Positions 42,891 to 51,917 of a stretch of DNA of 64,000 nt are shown piece by piece. The DNA lies in contig PEZS01000006.1 of NCBI GenBank assembly GCA_002778785.1, positions 202,537-266,536 of the forward strand, given 5' to 3'. The translations under genes were made by a program, and so were the position numbers. The stretch is from Bdellovibrionales bacterium CG10_big_fil_rev_8_21_14_0_10_45_34. Its GTDB lineage: Bacteria; Bdellovibrionota; Bdellovibrionia; Bdellovibrionales; 1-14-0-10-45-34. Numbering within the stretch: position 1 is the stretch's first letter; every line of letters begins with the position of its first letter. Under the pieces are notes generated by a model, which worked only from the letters and a program-made list of their open reading frames with translations, had not been told where the DNA came from and did not search any database.

Positions 42891-44362
42891 AACAATTCTT
42901 ATGTTGTCTGTCTATCGTAATATGCACCGGTTTGGCAGCTCAAGCACAGCGTGGACCGCTTATGGGTGGTGAAAGAGGCAACGGCGGTGACGTCGACGAA
43001 ATTCTCATTCACTCGATAGCGACAGAGATTGCGCGATACTTGCAAACGGCAGAAGGATCGCAGCTGATACCCGAGGTTAATGGAGCAGATATGCAAAAGC
43101 TGTTAGATGAAGTGAAGGTATCTGTAGACGAACAAGATTTAGAGAACGAATTAGGCCACTCGCGCACAGCGATCAATCAGCCTGAAAGACAAAGAGTGTT
43201 AGTTGATAGACGTCGATTTACACCGTACAGGTTAACTGGAAAAGTTGTGGTGCCTCTTGTGGCTCATGAATTTTTTGGTTTGATGGGCGTCGAAATCGAG
43301 GAGTACAGTCTATCAAGCCGTCTGTCCGCGATTAGCGATAAGATATTGGACAGTGCGCTTTCCACGCAGGAGAATATTTATTACTTCTCTGCAGAAAAAC
43401 TAAAAAGGCCTATCGCCCTCTTTAGAACTTCGATTGTGCTTGATGAGAAAGGGAAGTTAAAAAGGGGAATCTTTGCGCGGCCTACGCGAATTATCTCTGA
43501 TCAGATTGGTATAGTTGTAGAGCAAGGCTCTTGCTTTTACGTTTCTTTAAACCTTATACATCTCTGCGGGACTAAAGAGCCTTATAAAGTAAAAATACGA
43601 TACACTGAGGCGGATAGTTGGAAGGAAGCGACACTACTATTTCGCAGTTCAAGTATCTCATTTTTTAGAGATTTCACGTTGAGTAGTGTTTATATTCGGG
43701 CGGGTTCTGCCTTTTCGTTTGGTAACATTTCGGGTCAGATACAAATGATTACCCAGGGCGAAAAAGGTAATCTTTTGACGGTAAGCTGTTATTCCTATCT
43801 TGAGAGGGATTTTGGAAAGTGTGAGACGACTCTGCAGAGCCAGAAAATATACTTTAGTTTTTTGAAGTTTCATTCTCGCAGACTACTAGAAAGACTGGAG
43901 TCGTTTGATGATCAGGCGGTTAGGCTACGGGTTCCGCAAATCACTCCCCAGATGAATTTTAATAGTAAACAGGCAATACTCTTCGACTTAAACGGCAATG
44001 TTGTAAAGGGGCAGCTGTGGGGAACAGCTAACATAAGAGTTGAAGGGCGTCTTTACTCAATCAAAAAGGCAAGTTTTGATTATAACGGAAGGGTTCATTT
44101 TTCGAGCAATAAAGAGATGCCGACGAGTTACTCGGGTGCTCCAATTGTTGCTTCAGAAGCCTCAGCATCTGCTTATTGCAGAAGCATAGACCATGACCTT
44201 GCGGAATCATCTAGTCGTATTGTGCATTTCACAGGTGAAATGACTTTCTACGATTACACGAGAGAAGAATTCGTGACCCACAGTCGCGGCTCTCAAGAAG
44301 TTTTTGATAAGCTAATTTGTAAGAAAGATTTGGTTGGCAACTCCGCCGACATAATTCAATAG
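42887..44362 (+). CDS. Exported protein with an HExxG motif (module 2)
   Basis: The 491-residue protein starts in a GTGA overlap with its regulator and has a signal peptide (CLSIVICTGLAAQA). Its N-terminal domain shares with the module 3 protein the blocks ERGNGGDVDEILI, SRTAINQP, VLVDRRRF, VVVPLVAHEFFGLMGVEIEE and SSRL. The His-Glu in AHEFFG recalls metal-dependent active sites but is not an HExxH zincin motif. The C-terminus ends in TGEMTFYDYTREEFVTHSRG, also shared. The rest is beta-rich. A periplasmic or secreted role is inferred. Confidence 0.82.
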   Translation: MKQFLCCLSIVICTGLAAQAQRGPLMGGERGNGGDVDEILIHSIATEIARYLQTAEGSQLIPEVNGADMQKLLDEVKVSVDEQDLENELGHSRTAINQPERQRVLVDRRRFTPYRLTGKVVVPLVAHEFFGLMGVEIEEYSLSSRLSAISDKILDSALSTQENIYYFSAEKLKRPIALFRTSIVLDEKGKLKRGIFARPTRIISDQIGIVVEQGSCFYVSLNLIHLCGTKEPYKVKIRYTEADSWKEATLLFRSSSISFFRDFTLSSVYIRAGSAFSFGNISGQIQMITQGEKGNLLTVSCYSYLERDFGKCETTLQSQKIYFSFLKFHSRRLLERLESFDDQAVRLRVPQITPQMNFNSKQAILFDLNGNVVKGQLWGTANIRVEGRLYSIKKASFDYNGRVHFSSNKEMPTSYSGAPIVASEASASAYCRSIDHDLAESSSRIVHFTGEMTFYDYTREEFVTHSRGSQEVFDKLICKKDLVGNSADIIQ

Positions 44363-44367
44363 CCACG

Positions 44368-44383
44368 CGCGCCCTGGAGCGCG
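44368..44383 (+). terminator. Possible terminator after module 2
   Basis: CGCGC and GCGCG form a 5-bp all-GC stem with a 6-base loop, starting 6 bases after the stop codon, followed by GGCATTTTACC. The T-run is short, so this is a weak candidate. Confidence 0.4.
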
Positions 44384-44774
44384 GGCATTTTACCGGAGTC
44401 GATTAGCCTTAATGACGTCAAACTTAGAGATAAGACTATCGATTCAGAGGTACTATTGTAATACGTCCGTCGTTAGAGCTGAAGTTAAAAGCCAAGCAGT
44501 TCGGCCAAGAATTTCTATTGAGATACAAAGAGAAAACTGTGTTCCCCCGCTTAGTAAAACTTTCGAGCGTAAGCTTTTAAAAAAATCACCATTGATATTG
44601 ACTTAGTTGAGACCGCCAAATTAAGAGCTAATACTTATTGGCTTCGAACTACTCAGCCCACAGAGTGTACCCGCTCTAAAATACGAAGTGCTGACCAAAA
44701 TCCAAGTGCGCCCAATAGTTCGTGTGGAAAACTTCTTTGACACTGCCTTAAGTAAAAAGTAGACCCTGCAACTG
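44384..44774. other. Non-coding or decayed stretch between module 2 and the glycosyltransferase
   Basis: About 390 bases with no supported gene. A 64-codon frame on the plus strand has no ribosome-binding site and no recognisable sequence. The composition is AT-rich. TTGACA at about 44737 could be a -35 element for the glycosyltransferase, but no good -10 follows at 17 bases. Confidence 0.4.
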
Positions 44775-45521
44775 ATGCAAATTATTGTTGGCGTTCTGAG
44801 CTTTAATCATCCTCATCTCACTTTGTCGTGTATTGAATCAGTGCCCAAGGATTGTCCAGTTTTGCTCGTTCACAATGGTAGTAGTCGTGAAAACGTGGAG
44901 TTAATAAAAAGTAAAACCGTCGAACGGAACTTTCTTCATATCGTTATCGAAGAAAACAAAGGCTTCACAGGAGGCATAAACCGACTCCTGACTGAAGCCT
45001 TTCAAAGTTTTGATGTTTGTCTTTTTTTGAGTAATGACACGAAAGTTTTACAGTTTGATCTAGCTGAAATTGCACATTCAAAGGATTCAGTTGGCGTTCC
45101 TCAAATAAAATATCGCTCAGGAAAAGTCGCAAGCATAGGCGCTAAAGTTAACCTTTCCAATAAAAAGCTCATTCACTGTAAATCAAAAGAAGAATTTGAA
45201 TGCGATTCTGAAGACTATAATCGGTATGTTCCAGGGGCGTCCTTCGCTATAAGCAAAAATGTTTTTCAAAAGGTTGGCCCGTTCGATGAGTCGCTGCATA
45301 CTTACTGGGAAGACGTCGATTGGTCTTTGAGAGCGACTTCGTTAGGAGTGGATTTTAAAGTTCTCAAAGGCACGGTCATTGAGCATGGAGTCGCGAAGAC
45401 AACGCGCAAAGATCCGTTTTACTCAAACTACCTCTTTCATCGCAACAAAGAGATCGTGTGCAGTCGCTGGAGCCAGAAACCAGTAGGGCGTTCAGCTGGA
45501 ATCACTTTTGTAGACGGATGA
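44775..45521 (+). CDS. GT2-family glycosyltransferase
   Basis: The 248-residue protein has the GT-A layout: IIVGVLSFNHPHLTLSCIES, VLLVHNGSS, NKGFTGGINRLL, LSNDTKV (the DXD-like position), then YVPGASFAISKNVFQKVGPFD and YWEDVDWSLRATSLG. It resembles rhamnosyl- and other GT2 transferases that build surface polysaccharide. It stands alone without other polysaccharide genes. Part of an accessory island; its AT-rich sequence differs from the core genes. Confidence 0.88.
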   Translation: MQIIVGVLSFNHPHLTLSCIESVPKDCPVLLVHNGSSRENVELIKSKTVERNFLHIVIEENKGFTGGINRLLTEAFQSFDVCLFLSNDTKVLQFDLAEIAHSKDSVGVPQIKYRSGKVASIGAKVNLSNKKLIHCKSKEEFECDSEDYNRYVPGASFAISKNVFQKVGPFDESLHTYWEDVDWSLRATSLGVDFKVLKGTVIEHGVAKTTRKDPFYSNYLFHRNKEIVCSRWSQKPVGRSAGITFVDG

Positions 45522-45579
45522 AAGAATTCAAGCTGTCGGCCGCAATGTTTATTACCTGAGCCGCTTGCGGTAGGCGCAT

Positions 45580-45618
45580 GCGAATAACGAAAGCGCGGTA
45601 CCAAATGGAAACAGGTAC
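45580..45618. repeat. Dispersed GGAAxCAGGTAC repeat, copy 1
   Basis: GCGAATAACGAAAGCGCGGT followed by ACCAAATGGAAACAGGTAC resembles copy 2 at 46311-46351 over about 40 bases. GTACC and GGTAC can pair as arms. It lies between the glycosyltransferase and the antitoxin gene. Confidence 0.6.
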
Positions 45619-45622
45619 AGGG

Positions 45623-45970
45623 TTAGGCTCCGGTTCTTCTTATTATTTTCGGCGCTTGTCGCGCTCTTTCAATATACTTTATTGCACGTCTTTCAATAGT
45701 CTGAAGGTCCTTGGATTTTCGAAATGTGTTATTCGGGTATAAAAATGCCGTAGGATGCAAGCCAAAAGCGGCGGCAAACACTTCCGCATAGTGTTGGCTC
45801 ATATCGACTTTGCCGTTCTCGATAGCGCTGAGATGAGATTCACGAATGCCCGTGACGTCTTCGACCTCCTTTAAAGTCATGCCCAAACCTTTTCGAAATA
45901 TCCGCACCAATTCGTTTGGCGTCGCTTCATCCACTTCAAGCTCTTTCAGCATTTTTCTTAAGGATGACAT
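45623..45970 (-). CDS. XRE-family HTH antitoxin-like protein
   Basis: The 115-residue protein has an XRE helix-turn-helix (about 25-80: LVRIFRKGLGMTLKEVEDVT, GIRESHLSAIENGK) and a short basic tail. AGGAGAAG precedes the ATG. A RelE-like toxin relic lies 12 bases upstream on the same strand, giving the toxin-first order of HigBA-type systems. A perfect palindrome lies before the toxin relic. It may still repress its own promoter. Confidence 0.85.
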   Translation of the reverse strand: MSSLRKMLKELEVDEATPNELVRIFRKGLGMTLKEVEDVTGIRESHLSAIENGKVDMSQHYAEVFAAAFGLHPTAFLYPNNTFRKSKDLQTIERRAIKYIERARQAPKIIRRTGA

Positions 45971-45982
45971 AAGGTTCTTCTC

Positions 45983-46135
45983 CTATTTTTTATTGTTGTG
46001 GGTCGCCGTCACTCGGACCACCATCACAATCAGCTTCCGGCCTTCGAAAGGATAGATGACCCTTCCTCTGTACGAAAAACTTGCAGAGCGAAGACGAGTC
46101 CACTCGGCTTCAAGCGGGTGATCGTTCCCACGTTC
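45983..46135 (-). pseudogene. Truncated RelE/ParE-family toxin remnant
   Basis: A frame of 50 codons encodes HPLEAEWTRLRSASFSYRGR and VIYPFEGRKLIVMVVRVTAT, the C-terminal half of RelE/HigB-type toxins, and ends 12 bases before the antitoxin start. It has no ATG, GTG or TTG in frame before these blocks and meets a TAG 12 bases upstream of its first codon. The N-terminal part (about 35-45 residues) is missing. A GTG in another frame follows a good GGGAGGTG site, which could be the original start before a frameshift. Confidence 0.7.
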
Positions 46136-46149
46136 CTCACCTCCCTATC

Positions 46150-46175
46150 TTAACTTACATAAAAGTGTAAGTTAA
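46150..46175. promoter_or_regulatory. Perfect palindrome, probable operator of the toxin-antitoxin locus
   Basis: TTAACTTACA (46150-46159) and TGTAAGTTAA (46166-46175) are perfect 10-bp inverted arms with a 6-base spacer. They lie upstream of the toxin-relic reading frame and its GGGAGGTG site. Such a site fits binding by a dimer of the XRE protein. Confidence 0.75.
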
Positions 46176-46310
46176 CACGCTAGAAGGCCATTTGTGAACT
46201 GGGAGCATCTGAAATCAAATTTGAGAGAAGGTGAAGACTGGAATACTCCTGAAGTTGTAGTATGGCATTGAAGCCCCATCGTTTAGTTTCGGAGAAATGT
46301 GTCAACGAAC

Positions 46311-46351
46311 GCAAATAACGCCAGCGCGCTTCCAAGAGGAAGCAGGTACCT
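46311..46351. repeat. Dispersed GGAAGCAGGTACC repeat, copy 2
   Basis: GCAAATAACGCCAGCGCGCT followed by TCCAAGAGGAAGCAGGTACC. GCTTCC and GGAAGC form a 6-bp stem with a 4-base loop. It lies directly upstream of module 3; copy 3 lies directly downstream of it. Confidence 0.65.
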
Positions 46352-46428
46352 AAAGTGATTCATTTTTGGATCAGTTTGAATCTATAGTTCTTGCCATTGC
46401 AAAAAAGTCTATTGAGGATAAAGGCTTC

Positions 46429-47226
46429 ATGGAAGCAACTCTTGTACATTTCCTCAAAAACGAATTAGCAAAACGTGTTTCTAAGAACAGTCGCTACTCC
46501 ATGCGGTCGTATGCAAAGTCGTTGGGGCTAAGCATCGGCGCCATATCTGGAATTTTAAGCGGGTCTCGTCCGTTGACGGCAAAGGGAGCCGAGAAAATTT
46601 GCGATAAGTTGGGTCTTTCACCAGCTAAGAAGTCTGAATATATCTACGATCTGGTTTCAAAAATGAATGGGAGAAACGGACTAGATAAACCAGAATACAA
46701 TCGATTAGAAATCGATGAAGAAACTTTTCGTATCATTTCTGATTGGTATCATTGGGCTATCATGCAGCTAGTGCGAACTCGGAGGTACTTGTCGAACCCT
46801 AGTCATTCACAACCAAAATGGGTAGCCAAACAGCTTGGTATTTCACTTTTAGAAGCGAAGCTTGCTTTGGAACGCTTACAGAAGCTAGGGTTTCTTAGAT
46901 TAGAGAAAACTGGATTTTACAGTAGAACCTCCAAGAGTTTTACGACTTCTAACAAGTCAGTTACTAATGAGGCTTTCAAAAAATGGCAGATGCAAGTCAG
47001 AGAAAAAGCGCTTGTTTCATTGCGAGATGATCCGATTGAAGTTCGAAGTATGACTTCCATGACTATGGCCATTGATCCAGAAAAATTAGAGCAAGCAAAA
47101 CTAAAGATCGATCGTTTTCAAGAAGAGTTGGCGGATTTCTTAGAGTCGGATGGGCGTTATGAAGTCTACCAACTTTGCGTGAGCTTATTTCCATTACAAA
47201 TAAAGGAGGATGAAACGAATGTCTAA
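46429..47226 (+). CDS. DUF4423/TIGR02147-like transcriptional regulator (module 3)
   Basis: The start at 46429 has AAAGG upstream and gives 265 residues; the frame stays open to a TTG at 46366. The HTH segment is YSMRSYAKSLGLSIGAISGI, LSGSRPLTAKG. The C-terminal domain has ISDWYHWAIMQLV, PKWVAKQLGISLLEAKLALE, LQKLGFLRLE, SMTSMTMAIDPEKL and LKIDRFQEEL, close to the module 1 regulator. The gene overlaps the exported-protein gene by 8 bases. Confidence 0.87.
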   Translation: MEATLVHFLKNELAKRVSKNSRYSMRSYAKSLGLSIGAISGILSGSRPLTAKGAEKICDKLGLSPAKKSEYIYDLVSKMNGRNGLDKPEYNRLEIDEETFRIISDWYHWAIMQLVRTRRYLSNPSHSQPKWVAKQLGISLLEAKLALERLQKLGFLRLEKTGFYSRTSKSFTTSNKSVTNEAFKKWQMQVREKALVSLRDDPIEVRSMTSMTMAIDPEKLEQAKLKIDRFQEELADFLESDGRYEVYQLCVSLFPLQIKEDETNV

Positions 47227-48745
47227 AAACAATTTGCAATTAAGGGGCGAAAGGAAGCCTGGTCTTTGCGGCTCGAATTGGCTATTGGCACTTTTGATAC
47301 TTGCTTCGTTTATTGCGGGCACCCATGAATCATTAGCGGGGGATAGCGGTCACGGCGGCGATGCTGATGAAGTGCTTATACAAGCTGTTGGCGGTGCAAT
47401 TTCAACTTTTTTAAGTACGCCATCGGGTGCGGCGCTGTTTCCAGAGGTTGATTCCCAAAAGTTCAAATCAGTTTTTGAAGAAATCAAAGTCATAGTCGAC
47501 GAAAAGGCCGTTTATAATCGAGCTGGGCTTAGAAGAACTGCGATTAATATCCCCGAAGAAAAAGAGATTCGAGTCGATCGTACTTTGTGGAGTCCGATTA
47601 AGGAGCAGGCGGGAGTGATGGTTCCCTTAGTGTTTCATGAAATACTGGGGGTTTTAGAGATTGAAATAGAAGAGTTGACTATTTCAGGCAGAATCCGCCC
47701 CTTCGCCGCCGACATCCTAGCAAATGCTCTACAATCCACACAGGGTATTTGGTTTCTTGATCATGAAAATTTAGCCAAACCTATCCCACTCTTTAAAACT
47801 TCTGTGAAATTCGACAGCAAGGGGAGATTTAGTGATGGCGTGGTTGCTAGACCCAGCAAGCTTAAACTATCGAATCTAAATTTGATTCTACTTGAGGGTG
47901 ATAAGATTCTTGTATTTCCTAGTGATGAAAGATTTTTGAGAATCATCATGCAGGATCTAGAGGCTGATAGGGACGGCTCTGTCATGCTGGGAAGATCTGG
48001 GTGGGTGAGATTCCAGAATGTTGATACAGTCAATTTTTTCAATATGTTTACATTGAAGAATCTTTATCTAGCGAGTGGAATTCCCTTAAAGCTGGGGAAT
48101 GTTACGGGCAGACCTCGGGGGTTTGATTTAAACAAATTAGGAGGATTGAAAATAATATATTGTGAACGATTAGACTGTGAAGCCAAGGTGCAGGGGCAAG
48201 CAATCCCCGTTCGGGTTGCCGCCTTTCACGAAGACGGGTCATTGCATTATTTGTCAAACTCTCAAGATAAGAGTTTGACAGTTCCACTCAAAATTGGCGA
48301 TGCAGCTACTCAGATTCAAGTGAGCGTATCTGGCCTTGAATTTAGTCGGAGGGGCGAAATTTTGAGGGCAGAGCCTATTCCCGCAGCAAGTGCTGAAAAG
48401 TATGGGTTTAGATTCGATTTTTTCGTAATTACCGTTAATGAAATGTCGGGCGCCATCCCAATCTCGCGGGCTGATAGGTTCCCTGTCAATTATGCCAATG
48501 TCCCAGTGTTGGCTGAAACCGGGACTTCAGATTTTTTAAGGGAGATTTGCGTAAAAAATGGCCATCCGGTTGAGTCCAGGCCTGAATCAATTTTTTATGA
48601 TAGCATCCACTATAGCGGCGAAAAAACATTCTACAGTGCCAGACAGAAAGAGTTCGTTACTCGCAGAGAGGGTTCCACGCAAACAATTAAATCTATTGAA
48701 TGTTGGCTCAAAGGCCACATTAAAGGATCAGAGCTCAGGCAGTAG
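47219..48745 (+). CDS. Exported protein with an HExxG motif (module 3)
   Basis: The ATG at 47219 was chosen because AAAGGAGG lies 9 bases upstream; the ATG at 47210 abuts that site. The 508-residue protein has a signal peptide (LLALLILASFIAGTHESLAG) and is a full-length homologue of the module 2 protein: DSGHGGDADEVLI, RRTAINIP, IRVDRTLW, VMVPLVFHEILGVLEIEIEE, and SGEKTFYSARQKEFVTRREG near the end. Between these blocks the two diverge strongly. Function unknown. Confidence 0.82.
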   Translation: MSKNNLQLRGERKPGLCGSNWLLALLILASFIAGTHESLAGDSGHGGDADEVLIQAVGGAISTFLSTPSGAALFPEVDSQKFKSVFEEIKVIVDEKAVYNRAGLRRTAINIPEEKEIRVDRTLWSPIKEQAGVMVPLVFHEILGVLEIEIEELTISGRIRPFAADILANALQSTQGIWFLDHENLAKPIPLFKTSVKFDSKGRFSDGVVARPSKLKLSNLNLILLEGDKILVFPSDERFLRIIMQDLEADRDGSVMLGRSGWVRFQNVDTVNFFNMFTLKNLYLASGIPLKLGNVTGRPRGFDLNKLGGLKIIYCERLDCEAKVQGQAIPVRVAAFHEDGSLHYLSNSQDKSLTVPLKIGDAATQIQVSVSGLEFSRRGEILRAEPIPAASAEKYGFRFDFFVITVNEMSGAIPISRADRFPVNYANVPVLAETGTSDFLREICVKNGHPVESRPESIFYDSIHYSGEKTFYSARQKEFVTRREGSTQTIKSIECWLKGHIKGSELRQ

Positions 48746-48760
48746 CACTGAAAGGTTCGC

Positions 48761-48801
48761 CTGGTACACCAAACGGAAGCAGGTACCCCGGGGTGGGTAC
48801 C
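48761..48801. repeat. Dispersed GGAAGCAGGTACC repeat, copy 3, with hairpin
   Basis: CTGGTACACCAAACGGAAGC then AGGTACCCC. It shares GGAAGCAGGTACC exactly with copy 2. GGTACCC (48782-48788) and GGGTACC (48795-48801) form perfect 7-bp arms, so this copy may also end transcription between the convergent module 3 and sucD genes, although no T-tract follows. Confidence 0.65.
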
Positions 48802-48809
48802 GTGGGGTG

Positions 48810-49664
48810 TTATAGAGTTGAGGCGAGGTCAGCAGGGCTGCGAGCAATTTTGCAGCCGGCTGAAGCTAGCGCTTCAAACTTCGCTTCAGCAGTGCCTTTG
48901 CCGCCACTAATGATCGCGCCAGCATGGCCCATGCGTTTACCTTTAGGAGCGGTAGCACCAGCAATAAACGCAACCACAGGTTTTTTAAATTCACGCCTGA
49001 TATACTCGGCAGCTTCCTCTTCTGCGGTGCCGCCAATTTCGCCAATCATAATTACGGCTTCGGTATTTGCATCGCGATTATATAGCTCCAGCACATCAAT
49101 GAAGTTTGTGCCATTGACGGGATCGCCACCAATGCCTACGCAGGTACTCTGTCCCATACCTCTATTTGTCAGCTGCCAAACAGCTTCGTAGGTGAGTGTA
49201 CCTGATCGTGATAGAACACCTACCTTACCAGGTTTGTGGATGTGCCCTGGCATAATACCAATTTTGCACTCACCGGGAGTAATGACTCCCGGGCAATTTG
49301 GCCCTACAAGACGCGTCTTCTTGCCGTTCATTGCTCTTCGAACTTTCACCATGTCCATAACAGGAATGCCTTCGGTAATGCACACTACGAGGTCTAATTC
49401 AGCGTCAACAGCTTCTAAAATAGCATCGGCAGCAAAAGGAGGCGGAACATAAACAACAGAAGCCGTACATCCTGTTTTCTCGCGAGCCTCTAAAACTGTG
49501 TCGAACACAGGTAGATTCAAGTGTTTTGTGCCGCCTTTACCTGGCGTAACACCGCCGACCATTTTTGTGCCATAAGCGATAGCTTGTTCAGAATGAAATG
49601 TTCCTTGAGCTCCAGTGAACCCTTGGCAAATCACTTTTGTATCTTTGTTCACAATGATCGACAT
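48810..49664 (-). CDS. sucD: Succinyl-CoA ligase (ADP-forming) alpha subunit
   Basis: The 284-residue subunit has the CoA-binding N-terminal domain ([20 protein letters not shown]), the phospho-histidine region GHAGAI with the active His ([16 protein letters not shown]), and [16 protein letters not shown]. With SucC it converts succinyl-CoA to succinate with substrate-level phosphorylation. It overlaps the sucC stop by one base. Confidence 0.97.
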   Translation of the reverse strand: MSIIVNKDTKVICQGFTGAQGTFHSEQAIAYGTKMVGGVTPGKGGTKHLNLPVFDTVLEAREKTGCTASVVYVPPPFAADAILEAVDAELDLVVCITEGIPVMDMVKVRRAMNGKKTRLVGPNCPGVITPGECKIGIMPGHIHKPGKVGVLSRSGTLTYEAVWQLTNRGMGQSTCVGIGGDPVNGTNFIDVLELYNRDANTEAVIMIGEIGGTAEEEAAEYIRREFKKPVVAFIAGATAPKGKRMGHAGAIISGGKGTAEAKFEALASAGCKIARSPADLASTL

Positions 49665-50830
49665 TAAACACCTCTCGCTGCTGCAACCACTTTTTTCGCG
49701 GCGTCAGTTAAACCATCTGCTGGCGTGATATTGAGTCCGCTTTTAGCTAAAATTTCTTTTCCCTTTTCGACATTAGTTCCTTCAAGGCGCACCACCAAAG
49801 GTACCTTGAGACCAATTTCTTTAGATGCAGCGATCACACCCTCCGCAATAATGTCACACTTCATGATCCCGCCAAAGATATTGACCAAAATCGCCTTCAC
49901 ATTGGGATCTTTTAAAATGATCGAAAACGCCGCGGTAACCTTTTCTTTGTTGGCCCCTCCGCCCACATCCAAAAAGTTAGCAGGCTCGCCTCCGTGAAGC
50001 TTAATAATATCCATGGTGGCCATAGCAAGACCGGCTCCGTTGACGAGGCATCCAATTTGTCCATCAAGTTTGATGAAGGCCAAATCATATTTTGAAGCTT
50101 CAATCTCGGCGGGATCTTCCTCAGTGAGATCGCGCATTTCAAGGATGTCAGAGTGCCTAAAGAGCGCATTTGAATCGAAGTTCATTTTCGCATCAAGAGC
50201 AATAAGATCGCCTTCTTTTGTCAGAACCAAAGGATTGATTTCTGCTATGGAGCAGTCTTTCTCGACAAACGCATTGTAGAGGCCCGAAAAAAACTTAACT
50301 GCTTTTGACACAAGTGTCGCCGGGATACCAAGCGCAAATGCAAGTTGACGTCCTTGATAAGGCATAAAGCCAGCAGCCGGATCAACCACAACTTTAAAAA
50401 TCTTTTCGGGGTTTTTAGCAGCCACTTCCTCTATTTCTACTCCGCCTTCGCGGCTAGCCATAAGGATCACGCGCTGAGTTTGGCGGTCTAACACAGCCGC
50501 AACATAAAATTCTTTTTCGATATTGCAGGCTGCTTCAATATAAACTTGATTGACTGCCTTTCCTTCTGGACCTGTTTGATGAGTGATCAAATTCATACCG
50601 ATCATCTTGCCAGCAAGTTCTTCGACCTCTTTTACGGATTTAGCAATCTTAACTCCGCCGCCCTTGCCGCGCCCGCCAGCATGTATCTGAGCTTTAACCA
50701 CCCAAATATTGCCGCCAATTTTTTCAGCAGCAGCTGCCGCTTCTTTGCCTGTTTTTGCGAGTTGCCCACTAAGGGTGGCAACTCCATACTTTCTCAACAC
50801 TTCTTTGGCCTGATACTCATGAATGTTCAC
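49664..50830 (-). CDS. sucC: Succinyl-CoA ligase (ADP-forming) beta subunit
   Basis: The GTG start at 50830 (AAGGTG upstream) gives the family N-terminus [16 protein letters not shown] and 388 residues, the usual length; an ATG 18 bases up is possible. ATP-grasp motifs are present: [39 protein letters not shown] and [22 protein letters not shown]. It is the nucleotide-binding subunit. Confidence 0.97.
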   Translation of the reverse strand: MNIHEYQAKEVLRKYGVATLSGQLAKTGKEAAAAAEKIGGNIWVVKAQIHAGGRGKGGGVKIAKSVKEVEELAGKMIGMNLITHQTGPEGKAVNQVYIEAACNIEKEFYVAAVLDRQTQRVILMASREGGVEIEEVAAKNPEKIFKVVVDPAAGFMPYQGRQLAFALGIPATLVSKAVKFFSGLYNAFVEKDCSIAEINPLVLTKEGDLIALDAKMNFDSNALFRHSDILEMRDLTEEDPAEIEASKYDLAFIKLDGQIGCLVNGAGLAMATMDIIKLHGGEPANFLDVGGGANKEKVTAAFSIILKDPNVKAILVNIFGGIMKCDIIAEGVIAASKEIGLKVPLVVRLEGTNVEKGKEILAKSGLNITPADGLTDAAKKVVAAARGV

Positions 50831-50922
50831 GTGCTGCACCTTTCTCATCAGGAGAGGCAGTTATCTAAACTATCTCAAGTTAATTGAACAAAAGATTTAA
50901 AATCTGGTGCCAATGTCTCTTA

Positions 50923-51861
50923 TTACATCATTCCCTTAACGGCATTCACAAGTTCTCTCACCGCATTTACGGAGTTTTCTAGTCCAGCTTTTTCTGTTTC
51001 GTTAAGTTTGATCTCGATGACTTTTTCTAAGCCATTGCCGCCCAACTTGCAGGGAACTCCCACAAAAAGACCTTTTACTCCATACTCACCGTCTAGTTCG
51101 GCAGCACAAGGGAGAATCCTCTGTTGATCCTTTAATATTGCTTCTGCCATTTGCACGGCGCTTGCCGCAGGAGAGTAAAAAGCTGAGCCGGTTTTCAGTA
51201 GTCCAACAATTTCTGCGCCACCCTTACGCGTGCGATCAACAAGTGCTTCTATGCGATCAGCACTCATCATTTCTTGAAGGGGCACTCCTCCTATGGAGCA
51301 ATGTCGTGGCATTGGAACCATCGTGTCGCCGTGGCCACCCAAGACGAAAGCCTGAATATCTTCTACGCTGACGTTCAATTCTTGAGAAATGAATGTGCGA
51401 AATCTGGCGCTATCAAGTACGCCAGCCATACCAATGACCCGGTTACGCGGAAAGCCGAGAGTTTCTTTGGCGACATAGGCCATGGCATCGAGGGGATTAC
51501 TAACGACGATGACTACAGAATTAGGGGCATATTGCCGGATCCCTTGGCAAACCTCTTTCATAATTTTAGCGTTCGTGGCCAACAAATCGTCTCGGCTCAT
51601 TCCGGGCTTGCGGGGTATTCCCGCAGTTATAATCACTATGTCAGAGTCTTTTGTGTCAGCATAGTCGCTCGTACCAATGACATTAACAGGGAAGTTTTCA
51701 ACCGGCGATGCTTGAAGCAAATCGAGGGCCTTGCCTTTGGCAGTGCCTTCATTTACGTCAAGAAGTACAACGTCCCCAAGCTCTTTAGCGGCGGCCCAAT
51801 GGGCACAAGTGGATCCAACAAATCCGGCACCAATAACCGATATTTTTTTACGTTTATGCAT
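50923..51861 (-). CDS. mdh: Malate dehydrogenase (LDH-like type)
   Basis: The start at 51861 has GAGGTG upstream. The 312-residue NAD-dependent enzyme has the Rossmann motif [30 protein letters not shown] with Arg residues of the substrate loop, [12 protein letters not shown], and the catalytic His in [11 protein letters not shown]. The RKPGMSR loop marks malate rather than lactate specificity. It completes a TCA-cycle gene group with icd, sucC and sucD. Confidence 0.96.
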   Translation of the reverse strand: MHKRKKISVIGAGFVGSTCAHWAAAKELGDVVLLDVNEGTAKGKALDLLQASPVENFPVNVIGTSDYADTKDSDIVIITAGIPRKPGMSRDDLLATNAKIMKEVCQGIRQYAPNSVVIVVSNPLDAMAYVAKETLGFPRNRVIGMAGVLDSARFRTFISQELNVSVEDIQAFVLGGHGDTMVPMPRHCSIGGVPLQEMMSADRIEALVDRTRKGGAEIVGLLKTGSAFYSPAASAVQMAEAILKDQQRILPCAAELDGEYGVKGLFVGVPCKLGGNGLEKVIEIKLNETEKAGLENSVNAVRELVNAVKGMM

Positions 51862-51917
51862 TTTTATCACCTCATCCTGTATTAAATTTCATTGGGCCAA
51901 TTAGAGTCGCTTTTTTC

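Noticed and set aside
44412-44606. A 64-codon frame after module 2
   Set aside because: No ribosome-binding site, no signal peptide and composition unlike coding sequence nearby.
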